A stretch of 64,000 bases of DNA from Multifurca ochricompacta (lineage: Eukaryota; Basidiomycota; Agaricomycetes; Russulales; Russulaceae), in the NCBI GenBank assembly GCA_022496185.1, contig WTXG01000003.1, positions 434,001 through 498,000 of the forward strand, in the 5' to 3' direction. Positions 1-11,323 of this stretch are shown here, one piece after another. Numbering within the stretch: position 1 is the first letter of the stretch; each line of letters begins with the position of its first letter. The position numbers were made by a program, and so were the translations under genes. Below the pieces are notes generated by a model. That model was not told the DNA's origin. It made no database searches and saw only the letters and a program-made list of their open reading frames with translations.

Positions 1-11
1 TTCTGGCTTAG

Positions 12-2473
12 GACACTGCATACTTTTCCCTGGCCAGATCTCTTGCTACAGCTACAGCAGTACCTCAGATCATAGCCTCTCTTGATTCGCTAGATGACCA
101 CCTGGCCTATCGCACCTTCCTTGTCGGTCATGACACTACTGCGGCTGATTGGATTGTGTGGGGTGTCCTCAAAGGCATGTGGTATTCAGCATCCGTGCAT
201 TTTGTGACCCTCAAATACTTTGAGGGACAGGCAGCCTAAGACTCCTTGGTCTCCTAAAAAACAATCAGCACCAGCACCTTTTGCGATGGTTCAATCATCT
301 CGAGTCTCTTGAGTCAACGCAGGCAGCGCTAGCGGGTCTCGCTGAGGCCAAGGCCTCGAAAGCTCGGCTTAACCAAAAGACGGCGTCATCTTTCGCATTG
401 GGTCTCCAAAACGCCAAGGAGGGTGAGGTCGTCACCCGCTTCCCCCCCGAGCCCAGCGGGTACCTCCACATAGGGCACACCAAAGCAGCAATTCTTAACA
501 AATACTTTGCCAAGATGTATAATGGCAAGATGATCGTTCGGTTCGACGATACGAATCCTTCGAAGGAACGGGTGCGTGAGACTATTTTTGGCAACTAGGG
601 GATTCCACTTATACTTCTGCGCTCCAAGTCCGAGTTTGAGGAGACAATTCTTGAAGATCTTAATCTCCTAAACATCAAGGGGGATCAAGTCACGCATACG
701 TCTGATTATTTTGACCAGATTTATGAACTCGCCATCACGATCATTAAAATCGGGAAGGCGTACGCTGACGACACTGAACAAGCCCAGGTGGGCCCACTTC
801 TGCCCAATATAATCAACTTCCGGGCTGACAAAGGTTACAGATGAGAGAGGAGCGTGGTCAGGGCATTGCGTCGAAGCGTCGAGATGCAACAGTAGAAGAG
901 AACTTGTCACGCTTCGAGGAGATGACTAAAGGTACAGAAGGGGGCGTTCGATGGTGTCTCCGGGCAAAGATGAGTGTGGATAATCCCAACAAGGCTATGC
1001 GTGATCCCGTCATTTACCGTTGCAACCTTGAACCACACCATCGTACGGGGTATGTTTCATATCGATTGTTCGCCTTTCTCACAACTATAACTACCCCTTA
1101 GATCGAAGTGGAAGGTTTATCCTACCTACGACTTTGCGTGTCCCATCGTGGATTCACTGGAAGGAGTGACCCATGCACTCCGCACGATCGAGTACCGAGA
1201 CCGTAACCCTCAATACCACTGGATGATCGAGGCTCTTGGCCTTCGTCCTGTGAGTATATGGGATTTCAGCCGGCTCAACTTCATCTATACGCTTCTGTCC
1301 AAACGCAAACTGCGCTGGTTCGTCGACCAAGGCCTTGTTAGCGGTTGGGATGACCCCCGCTTTCCAACTGTACGGGGTATCCGGCGCCGCGGAATGACAG
1401 TCGAGGCACTCACACAATTCATGCTGTCGCAAGGCCCGAGCCAAGCCATCGTATCGCTCGAGTGGGATTCCATCTGGGCACTGAACAAGAAGATCATCGA
1501 CCCAATCGCACCGCGGTTTTGGTCTGTGCTGAAGACAAAGTCGTGAGTGGATTATTTTCTGGTACGACTTAGCGCACGCCGAAATATGAATTTCAGCGTT
1601 CCAGTAACTATCCAAGGTGGCCCCACCGAGGCGGAGATAAAGACATTGCCCAGACACAAGAAGAATCCTGATATTGGCGAGAAGAAGACTGTCTACACCT
1701 CAAACATTTTAATCGATCAGGAGGATGCATTGTCATTCGAGGACAACGAAGAGGTATGTTTTCAAGTTTTAAGCGCGTAATCCACACTCACGAACAAGTA
1801 GATCACCCTTATGGACTGGGGAAACGCTATCGTGCGTTCCAAGACGACTGACAGCTCTGGTGCAGTCACCGCTCTCACCATGGAGCTGAACCTCGATGGT
1901 GACTTCCGGAAAACGAAGAAGATCACCTGGTTATCGCGGCACACTACCGCACACCCGCTCGTCAACGCGACGCTGATCGACTACGATTACCTCATCACGA
2001 AGAAGAAGCTTGAAGAGAACGACGATGTAAAGGACTTTGTCACCCCCGTAACCGAGTTTCGCGAGGACGCATTTACGGACGCGAACGTACGCGACCTCGA
2101 GCAAGGCGATATCATCCAGTTCGAGCGTCGTGGGTATTACATCTTTGATGGCGTCGTGGAAAACAATGCAGGACTGGACGGGAGCGCACAGAAGACGTGG
2201 GAGTTCATTCGCATTCCCGACGGACGCGCAGCGGGTCTCGCGAGCAAAGCGGGAGGCGGTGCTGTGGATGGACCCGAGCAATCAGCAAAAACCAAGGAGC
2301 AAGCTGCTGGTGCCATCCCCCTTGCCAGCACTCCTGCTGAAGTGGATAGGTACTACGGGGTAACACCGGCGGATACAAAGATGTACAAAGTCGACATGGT
2401 GGTCGGGGCAGATGACCCCAACGTCGAAAATGCTACGAAGATGTATAAAATTGAGGGCGTGTACAACGTATGA
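12..2473 (+). CDS. GUS1: Cytosolic glutamyl-tRNA synthetase, 3' part (5' end outside window)
   Basis: Charges tRNA-Glu with glutamate in the cytosol. Positions 1-11 are the end of an intron (cttag); the first visible exon starts at 12 in the GST-like N-terminal domain ([15 protein letters not shown]). The class I HIGH motif is seen as [14 protein letters not shown] near 455-490, followed by FDDTNPSKE, the [15 protein letters not shown] tRNA-binding region, and a KMSKS-like LLSKRKL near 1293. The C-terminal beta-barrel anticodon-binding part runs to the stop at 2471-2473. Introns that keep the frame open: 175-230 (GC-AG), 572-628, 788-840, 1050-1101, 1543-1596 and 1754-1801. No frame break was found, unlike many neighbours. 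The eukaryotic-type catalytic core argues against a mitochondrial GluRS. The protein ends with a lysine/valine-rich tail (YKIEGVYNV). Confidence 0.93.
175..230 (+). other. Probable GC-AG intron in the GluRS gene
   Basis: Splicing AAAG|GCATGT to GACAG|GC joins the GST-domain exon (IVWGVLK) to an exon reading [13 protein letters not shown], as expected for this family. A GT alternative at 179 with acceptor at 240 also keeps the frame but gives a shorter, less family-like join. Confidence 0.5.
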
Positions 2474-2873
2474 CACCTGAGTGCCTTACCCGACGATGCA
2501 GATGAAAAGAAACTGTAGCTGTAGACTGTTATCCACCACGTACCTCCTATATAAGTTAGTTGATCAGTTCTGTCTATAGCTTCAGGTATGAGAGGCTCAT
2601 TATTTCTATGTCTCCTCTATGGTCACCGACCGACCCTCCAAACTTGTACAAAGATTGGGATTTGACGGCAGTAATATACAATGTAGGATGCGGAAGCAGA
2701 GGTATGTGAGGTGCAATTTAATAAGGTCGAGCGCTGCAGGCGCAAGACGGGAATATACAAATGAGGACGGCGGTTTCGAAAGCGAAAAGAGCCAAAGTCA
2801 AAAAAAAAAAAAGCAACACGCGTACCCTAGACGCATGACCGAGCATAGGTAGGAACGCATGGTAGGGTATTTT
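2474..2873. other. Convergent intergenic region, GluRS / SAP kinase
   Basis: About 400 bp between two convergent genes. It holds a 13-base A run near 2800 and no convincing ORF. Presumably it carries the 3' UTRs of both genes; no clear AATAAA was identified. Confidence 0.6.
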
Positions 2874-5800
2874 TCACTTGTACTTCCGGACGACCTCCTC
2901 GAGCTCAGTGACGACTTCAGTCATAGTAGGTCGGTCTTGATGCTCCTGGGCCCACATACGCTCTATGAGGTCTACAAGGTCTGGACACCACTGCTTACGC
3001 AGTCCAGACACAGAAGGTCTGAGGTAGTTGATTGTGAGTACATGCGAGCGGCGGAGGGGGAAAACGGGCGCACCGCTGGCGTTTTGATCCAACGGCCTCG
3101 TAGATCGCGTGCTCGTTCATGCCCTGGACCCGCGTCATCAGCAACTTATCCGCAGTGATAGGCTCAAGAAGACTCACTTCCCAAGGATACTTCTTGTTTG
3201 GTAGGTGCCACTGCAGCATCTCCCAATACACAGCGCCGCACGCGAATACGTCGACTTTATGATTATATTTGGGGTGTGCATGCCACAGCTCAGGCGCCTG
3301 CCAATTAACAGTGCCGACAAGACTGCGAACCATGGAGCGCGTGCTCTGCTTCACCTTGGCCAACCCGAAGTCTGCAATCTTGGCTACCCCTTTTGAGGTG
3401 ATGAGGATGTTCGAAGACTTGCAGTCGCGATGAATGACGGAAGGCTTGCGCTGATGCAAATATTCGAGACCACGGGCGACGTCAAGCATGATAGATAGCT
3501 TTAGCCGCAATTAAAGGCTTGACTGGGAAATGAAGCAATGCAACAGGACGCACAACACGATAAAGGGATGGCGGATGCACGTTGCGGATGTAGTCGAACA
3601 GGTCACCGTTTGAGCAAAGCTCACTCACAATCATCACAGGGTAACACGTGTATCTTCCGCTGGATACTCACGCCGAGCTGCCGAGCAGTCGCCTTTGTTA
3701 GCAGACTCCCCTTGGCATGTGCACAGAACCAAAGAACACGCACAAAACGGACGATGTTGGAGTGATTGAACCCCCTAGAAGTTTCAACTCCTTTATGTCC
3801 ACTGGGGATATGAATAGTCAGACAACACAACAGGGTGGGGGTCGCAACACGTGCTTGCTGTGAGGTGCCCGCGGAACTCAGCAATTGCAACCTTCCGCCC
3901 CTTGAATTTGCCGATAAATACATCCTTGAAGCCGCCGCTTCCAATTTTTTCGAGTTTCGTCAGCTTGTCAGGAGGGATTTCACGATCCTCCAAGCCCAAG
4001 CTTTCCAGATCAAGTTCGAGCTCCTCATCCTTCTCCTTTTGTGATGACGACAAAGGGGGTGTGCGGGGCTCATCTAAGTGCACATGTCCGTGGAACAGGA
4101 CGGGCGGGGTGCTACTCTTGCTCTTGCTACCCCCCCGCGGCGTGGGCGCGCTGTAGAGGGAGGGCGGACAGTACCAGCCGATGACGGAGAAGATGCTTCG
4201 GACTGGCGGTCGCGCCATTGGAGGAGTGCCTCTGCAAGCTGAGGTTTTGTACCGTCGACTTTAAGGTCACGACTCTCGCACAACCGTACGAGATCATCCC
4301 GCCGCAAGCGCACGAGACTCTTTGCCGTCGCGATAGTGAGGTCAACTTGATTCACAATCAGATACGACCCTGGAGAGGGCGTTGTTACTCACCGTCTTCC
4401 ATCATTTCCTCCTTAAATTCGTCATGTGAACTCTCGTCAGATTCGTCGTCCTCGGCTTCGAGGTCAATCTCTTCCTCGACGGGGGCCTCCTCTTGTGTCG
4501 ATTCGTCGCTGCCTTCTTGCACATCAATAGTTTCAGAACCTTCCTCCTCGCCAACAATCTTCCCATTACGAAGTTTGCGCGGCTCTACGAGCGTCACATC
4601 GTCTTCCTCCTCTGACCAGCCGTCGTCTTCTTCGGCCAGGTCTACAGACGCAGCATCCTTTTCCGTCACTCTATTGACCTCTTCCTCCTCTCCTTCGTCA
4701 TCCCCGTCATCGCTTTCGTCGGGTGGGGTATGTGTCTGGATCGGTCGTGGCCTCAACCGACGCCTCACTGGCGTGCGGTCGTTGTTTGCTAGAGGTGGCG
4801 TTGCATCTCGCGATGAGAGAAGTTCATCCACCTCCTCCTCTGCCTTGTCACCGTCCTCGCCAGAAACGCCAACTTTATTCTTGCCCTTGCGCTTCGGTGG
4901 CGTTCGTACTGCCCTCTCGACTTGGCTGCGTAGTCGCCGCGGGGATGGATTCTTTTGGGCGGCGCAAGGTTCATTGTCCGATAATTCAGTTAGATCGCTG
5001 AGACACTCGACGGTGGCTACTTCGACTTGCTCGCTAAACTCGACCTGCTTCGCTTTGCCTCTCGACTTAGTGGGGCGTAAACTCGACGCCACGGGTACGT
5101 CATCTCCAGATACCTTACGAGATCGTAGACGAGTGGCGGGTGGTGAGGGAAGAGATACTGACGCTGTTGAAGTTGTTGGTGAAGAGCGAAGTGACCCTGT
5201 TCTACGTCTGAAACCAGTTTGGTCAGTTGCAGTTCGTTTATTTGACATCGATTACTTAATTCTAATGTAATAGCTAGCTTACGCACCTTTTCTCAACTGG
5301 GCGATCGGGGCCTGTTGGTGAGAATCGCATGTGGCCGAGTGAGAAACTGCGACCTTGAGGAGGCGCAACCAGGCGATTTGAGGTGGGACCGATATCATGA
5401 ACGGTCACGTGCCTTCGTATGACCGTGGGAATCGGCCTCCGCCGACTGCCAGCGTCTGTCTCTTCCCCTCCGGCGACATTGCCATCGTCAGACGAGTACT
5501 CGCTTGAGTTGGTGCCGTCACGTCCGTAAGGTGAGGATGGAGGCAACTCCGCAATATCTTCACGTGCAGAAACGATAGCATCTACAATTTCCTGCTTCGT
5601 GAGCGTCTCGGGGTCATCGGACAGGCCCGCAGACTGGTGCAAGTCTTGAAGACGACCCTTCCTCAGACGTAGGAGCTCGCGGGACGAGGCTTGGTTGACA
5701 AGATAGTCTACAGCTACAAAGATTCGTAAGAGAAGCACTCCAAAACAGAGGAGACAACATACATGAGTCCCAATCACTGGCATCCCCATCGCTAGAGCCG

Positions 5801-6294
5801 TCCGAATCATCGCACCGGATATGAGTATCAATCTCCATCGCTGCCCCGACCTCCTCATCACTTGTTTCCTCACGTTGAGGCGATGACCTCCGACGCTTGA
5901 ACCCATTAGCACTGTGGCGGGATCCTCGCGAGACGTTGTGCGTTATCTCGTTCCCGCTGACCACACGTTTGCGCTTGGCGCCAACTTTCACGTGATCGGA
6001 ACCACTGGAAACACGCATGACAACCTTGTTTGCAACAGCAAGACGCGACGGGAGGCGACGGAGGTTAAACTGAAGGGGTGCGAGGACGGGTCGTGACTCT
6101 GATGATGATGGGGATGTAGACGCGCTGGATGGGTGGTTGACGTTTCTTAAGGAGCGAAGGAGAGAGAATACGCGTCTGTGTGAAGATGATTGGTGACGAA
6201 ATTTGTAATGACTGTGGTGGAGAGCTGAAGTTGAAGTGGTGGTAGCTGCCGCGTTTGATTGGAGTCTTGAGTGCGATCCACGACGCTGAGCCAT
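2874..6294 (-). CDS. Tandem-SAP, acidic-linker, TKL-type protein kinase
   Basis: Spliced exons run from ATG 6294-6292 to the stop at 2876-2874. The order is: a basic Ser-rich N-terminus; a first SAP-like motif (LRKGRLQDLHQSAGL, near 5660); a linker with long Glu/Asp stretches (4400-4750); a second SAP motif (LRRDDLVRLCESRDLKV, near 4300); then a kinase domain. The kinase shows a glycine loop (IGSGGFKDVF), catalytic loop HRDCKSSN, DFGLAK and an APE-type WQAPEL, followed by a TKL-like C-lobe. The beta-3 VAIK position reads VAIA, so the usual ATP-contacting lysine is absent there. SAP motifs bind DNA, so a nuclear chromatin-associated kinase is inferred. Introns include 5762-5714, 5286-5208, 4392-4346, 3177-3124 and 3073-3019. 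The N-lobe is cut by several one-base deletions (7-C run at 4130-4136, 5-C run at 3771-3775, two more near 3640-3690). Substrate unknown. Confidence 0.8.
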
Positions 6295-6824
6295 ACCAAC
6301 TGGTTCAGAGGGGATGAAAAAGGGGCTTATTTTCTTAATGTAGGAGAAACCCCAGGCTTGATGACCCTGATTGGGGATAACTGCGTTGAAGCAGCTTGTT
6401 CGTTGGATGAGGTTGAGTGTTGTTCAACGATCAATTTCAGGATTCCCCCGCCCCGCTTCCTATTGCTATTTGCTTGTCAAAGTTTGGCCCGCGCGTGCGT
6501 GAGTTGGAGTTGGAGAGAGAGCGAACGCTGCCTAAATATGTACAAATAATCATAGTCACACGTCACACGTGATCATCATGTGATGTGTGATGTGATTTGA
6601 TTTGTGGAATGGGAAATTTAAATTGTTTAGATGTGGATTGTGAATGATCTTAGTATCTTTGCTCTTTGCTGCTTTGCTTTGCTCTTTGTTCTTAAAGAAC
6701 AGACACAAGTTATACGACATGCCCACCCTATTAGCAGTGTCTTATCAAAACATAAATCTTCCTTCCATCGTCCTCTCTTACTGTGCTCTTCATTTGCACC
6801 CAGGTCATCGTCACTGCCCAAGCA
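6295..6824. other. Intergenic region upstream of the SAP kinase
   Basis: 530 bp without a supported gene. It contains a CACGTG E-box (6566-6571) inside an imperfect palindrome of TCACACGTGATCATCATGTGA type, plausibly part of a divergent promoter for the kinase and the weak gene at 6825. Confidence 0.5.
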
Positions 6825-7490
6825 ATGCTTCTCAAGTATACGTCCCTTGACATGCTCAACTCTTCCATTGCCGACATGAGCTCAGGAGTTCATCTCTTTG
6901 CTATTCGTACAGAATCATTCTACACCGCAGAGAGTGTATATCATCCGACTACTGGGACAAAAGACACCTGTATCCGGCGTCGCAGGACTGTTATCACAGA
7001 CATTCATCAGAGACAGATCGCTGAAATTGTGTGGGCTGGACGTGTGCCGCTGTCTATTCGCATACACAACGAAATTCTGGATAGTGTTATATCTCTCTTT
7101 AACGACTGCGATAGCGTCACCGTCATGTAACTCGTCTCTAGATCTATGATTCCACTTCCCTCTTCCTGATCTCAGCCCCCGTAGATCATCAGTAATCAAA
7201 GTGCCAACTCGGATAGGCGCAGTATGGGTGGCTTCGCGACGCTCGCTTGAGGTGTGAATATCTCATCCTTCATTATTATGCCTTTCTCACTCGTTCTCTT
7301 AAAGCTTCGCTGCAGCACCTCTGGCAAACTTCTATCTGCATTCCACCTAGACAGCGTTCAGATTGGTTATCAACTCCGCCTTGCACCTATGCCGGGTATG
7401 GGGTCCCACTTTCTCGAGATTCATGATCTGCACTCGGCACATATGGTTGAGATGATGGGTACTAATCACATCTTGCTACGTGACGGATAG
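6825..7490 (+). CDS. Possible DUF6593-like small protein, frames not fully joined
   Basis: The first open stretch (6825-7130) starts MLLKYTSLDMLNSSIAD and has alternating beta-like segments (HLFAIRTE, RRTVITDIHQRQIAEIVWAG), resembling the basidiomycete DUF6593 family. A second stretch ending at 7490 (FHLDSVQ, GSHFLEIHDL) looks like the C-terminal strand of the same fold. I could not place an intron or indel joining them in 7090-7300. It could be one gene with an intron and an assembly error, or a decayed copy. Function unknown. Confidence 0.35.
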
Positions 7491-7883
7491 TCGGCTAACG
7501 GACGTATTAGTCTCGTGCTTGATCATGGATATTCTACGGAGAAATGTCTTTGATGTGTCCCCTCACGACTCTGACCAGCATCTGGGTCCATGCCGACAGT
7601 CAGACCCAACCTCCCGGTCGCTAATAGCAAGACTTGCGGGCTTCACTATGACGTAGAGTACGGCCTCATAATATAGATTGATGTTATTTGGTAGCGGATA
7701 CATAAACGCGTTCCTTTCAATAGTGTGATAGAGGAATGAAGAAATGAAGAAATGAATGGTATAATGAGAATGGAAAGGAAAGGAAAAGGATTGCTGCTGA
7801 ACGCGATCACGTGATAGAGCGACCGACGAGCTTCGAGCCTACGCGTATCAATCCGTTTCATTAAACACTAGTGACCGCGTATA
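7491..7883. other. Intergenic region upstream of CTF18
   Basis: Nearly 400 bp with no supported gene. An AAATGAAG/GGAAAGG-rich stretch lies at 7735-7790. Confidence 0.5.
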
Positions 7884-10800
7884 ATGGCAAACGCACAGGT
7901 CGAGGCTTTTAGACCAACAGGTCTATTACAGATTGAGGATTCCGATATAGGTCTCCCGTTATCAAACAGCTTCGTCTCTAATGGCCTTCTAGGAGACCCC
8001 TCTTCTGAGCGGCCTGCGTCATCTGGCCAGGACACGTTACCTCACTGCACGTCGGTCGCTCCCACATCACCACTTAGACCAAATGGATTGCTTGACACAA
8101 CAGGAGTGGAATTACGTGCGATCCAGTTAATACATTCATTTATCGTGCCTGATTTGAAACAGGCGAGGAGCCCATACTTAGCAGCCTTCCATTGCTGTCT
8201 CAAGGTGAGACTGTATTCCATTCAGACGGCACCGCAGTTAACATTATCCATATAAGATGACCTACCTGATATTTCCGATCTTCTCCAACGGTATCCCAGA
8301 CAGCGAGCAGGCGCAGACATCTTAGCTACAGCGTCAAGCGCTCCGATAACTTTACCCCGCCCATCGCTTCGTTCTAGCACATTTGACGGGAAGACCATCT
8401 TTTTGAAGAGAAGAACACGCACAACTGGAACTCTGGTACGTTTTTGAATACAAGGTACATACGGAATCTAGGCCTATGTTTCGCTGTAGAAGGGGCATTC
8501 CACGGCCCAGAAGCCCATTGGAAGTCTCTTGAATGTCCCCATCCATCGCCTGATAGATGAGCTTTCTGCCACTACCGCCCAGGGGCTTATGCAACAGCCT
8601 GACGTCGACCCGTTGGGACCTCAAGTTCTTCCTCCTCGAAGGCAGAAGAGACCCTTTGGGTTGATCGCTATCGCCCTAAACGATTTACTGACCTCCTGGG
8701 AGACGAGCGGGTGCATCGTGAGGTGCTCTCATGGGTGAAGCAGTGGGATTTTTGTGTGTTGGAAAGGGAAAGGAAAAAAAACGCGCAAGAGATGGCGAGC
8801 GATTTGCGAGTTCAGAAGACGAATTGGACCGACCTCAGGAGAAGGTGCGCTTCTCGAAAAAAGCAGGGTTGTTTGGACCCTCTTAAGCTGATGGCGATAG
8901 ATTTTACTGCTGTCTGGCCCCCCTGGACTGGGGAAGACAACACTTGCGCACGTCGTCGCCAAGCAAGCGGATACAATGTTTTTGAGATCAACGCCAGGTA
9001 TGTGTCGGTTTCTTCCTGAGCTCACCCTGGTCACGACAGGGCTTCTCAGTGACGCGCGATCGGGCCAGGTCGTAGACGAGCGAATACGTCCGGCTCTAGA
9101 GTCGGGTTACGCTGTCGGAAGCTCAAAGCCTGTCCTCGTCGTGATTGACGAGATTGACGGAGCAACTGGTGATAATGTGAGGCTTATCATCACCACGCCC
9201 AAGATGTGTATTGAGTCGCCTCCAGTCCCATGGGTTCATTAACAAGCTCGTACAACTCACCTACGAGAAGACTAATAAGTCCCGGGGGAAAAAGAAGGGG
9301 GATAAGAGCAACCAGGTCCTTCGGCGCCCCATCATCTGCATATGTAACGATCTATATGTATCCTCATTGACGAAGCTGCGATCCTTGGCCCGCGTAATTC
9401 GTTTCACGCGTCCGGCCGATATCCACGTCGTCAAACGACTCCAGGATATTTGCGATACAGAAGGACTCAGAGCGGACTCGAGAGCCTTAAGCACGCTCGT
9501 TGGGATCTCCCTCGGCGACCTGCGCGGCTGTCTTAACACCCTTCAGGTAGCCCAAATTCAACATATCATCGTAGTTTCCATCATAATCATCTGACGGCCG
9601 TCTCTCCAGTTCATCAAGGGACGAAGTCAAGGTGTGACGGAGCAGCTGGTTCGCAGCGCTACTGTAGGCATGAAAGAAGCGGACGCGAATTATCTTAGCG
9701 TCCTAACCGATCTATTTTGTCCAATGAGCAAAAAGCGCGTTAAAGACCGCGGCATGGGCGAAGCTGATGAGAGTAAATACGTGGAGCGTCTCAGCTGTGC
9801 GGTCGAGGCGACAGGCGCGCTTGACCGTGTCGCGCTAGGCTGCTTTGAGCATTATGCGAATCTTCATCGGCACGATGCTACGTTCGCGCGTTATAAGAAA
9901 GCAAACGAATGGCTGGTTGCTTACGATATTCTCTCGGGGTCCATGCGCGCCGAGCGGGAGTACGGTGTCCTGCAGTACCTCTCATACAACCTGGTGCCGT
10001 TTTTCCCGCTTTTCCAGGAGCGCGGCGGGCCGCGCGTGGAACGACCGAAGGCCGACTGGGAGGTGGGACATTTATCCCGCTGCTCTGCATGTATGCCCAT
10101 AGCTGACTCCCGAGGAAGTGGCATGTCAAAACGCGTACGAATGAAGAGATCTACAAGTCTCTCGCGCGGGCAGCGCGCACGGGTAATGCCCGCTTGGCTG
10201 GACACTTCTGTGACCTAGTCAGTGAACCGGTGCTAAGTCTCGAGTTTGCACCACTTCTCAACCGTATCATCTCCCCGCCCATTCGTCCCGTGCGTAACCT
10301 ATATACTTGAGCTCGCCCTTACCTGTTGATCGAGGTAACACCCTACACAATAGGTTAATAGCCAAGTGATCCGTCCAGAGGAGAAAGCCGTGCTCTCGCG
10401 TCTTGTGAATATCATGGTCTCACTTGAGCTGCGTTTTGTACAAGAGAGGGCTGAAGATGGTCAACTTGTGTACAAGCTTGATCCGTGGGTTTCAGAGTAC
10501 ACGGATGGATAGATAACGCTAATGCCCCTCGTAGGCCAGTCGACGTATTCGTGACATATGATGGCAAGCGGGCGGCTGATATTGCACCACCGCGCTACGC
10601 CGTGAGGCACCTTGTTTCAACGGAGGTCAGTCTGCTTTTATTTCAAATCAAAAGAACTGGCTATTATTCGTCGAAGACATGTCTTCAATTCACTACCTAC
10701 CATAGATCAACGCCCAACTTGCCGTCCGTCACGTGGAGGCCATCGAGCGGATGAAAGCGACGAAGCCCTCCATTGGAGCAAGAGAGGCTAATGATATAGA

Positions 10801-11139
10801 GAATAACTCCTCGCAAGATATGGGTGAGGGAATGTTCGTTGCTTCCACCGCGGCAGACGAGCCACCTCGAAAACGTGCTAAGACCACGACGGCCGATGTG
10901 GACGCTATGGAAAAGGTCGGTTTTCTTTTTGTTATCATTCGACATGATACCTACCTGGACCACACCGCACGTAGCCCGCTGTTGATTTCTTCGGTCGACC
11001 GATAATGACGCCAATAGCGAACAACAAACCTGTGTCCTCTCGGCAACAGGCGACGCCTGTGTACAGGGTGTCATTCAAATTCAAAGAGGGTAATTCTGCT
11101 GCCGTGCGCAAGCCAGTGAAGATGGCGTCTTTCCTGTGA
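7884..11139 (+). CDS. CTF18: CTF18, alternative clamp loader large subunit (AAA+ ATPase)
   Basis: Ctf18 replaces Rfc1 in an RFC-like complex that loads PCNA and supports sister-chromatid cohesion and the replication checkpoint. Visible: DRYRPKRFTDLLGDERVHREVL near 8660; Walker A GPPGLGKTT near 8920; SDARSGQVVDERIRPALES; Walker B VLVVIDEID near 9140; a conserved arginine-rich RFC block (LRSLARVIRFTRP); and a C-terminus reading VDFFGRPI...VRKPVKMASFL before TGA at 11137-11139, the peptide that recruits Dcc1-Ctf8 in this family. Introns fit around 9000-9050, 9178-9230, 9547-9609, 10061-10115, 10291-10352, 10487-10534, 10627-10705 and 10916-10980. The N-terminal 400 codons are hard to thread, and a G is probably missing near 8969 (AKQAG|YNVFEIN). 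Start at 7884 is the first ATG of a coding-like frame. Confidence 0.85.
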
Positions 11140-11151
11140 CTTTGTAAATTG

Positions 11152-11187
11152 TAGTTAGTGTAGTTAGTGTAGTTAGTGTAGTTAGCG
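11152..11187. repeat. Tandem 9-bp repeat (TAGTTAGTG)x4
   Basis: Four adjacent copies, the last with one change (TAGTTAGCG), directly after the CTF18 stop in the CTF18-CLP1 gap. Confidence 0.95.
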
Positions 11188-11323
11188 TATAATCACTCAC
11201 AGCAGCGGGAAGAGCGGGCCGAGAGGGAGAATGGTTGTAGCACATTCCTTTCGAGTCCGTTGTGGATAAAACAAAAGTTCACCAAAAACTATTGCATTTC
11301 TTTTCTGAGTGATTCTTACCTTT

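Noticed and set aside
4074..4174. Intron between 4174 and 4074 in the SAP kinase
   Set aside because: GTACTG...CACTTAG keeps frame, but the reading across it (GGSKSKSSTPPVLF) looks coding, so a lost G in the 7-base run is preferred.
4218..5270. Long plus-strand ORF, Ser-rich, 350 codons
   Set aside because: It is the antisense of the acidic linker of the SAP kinase; Glu/Asp codons read backwards give Ser runs. No domain.
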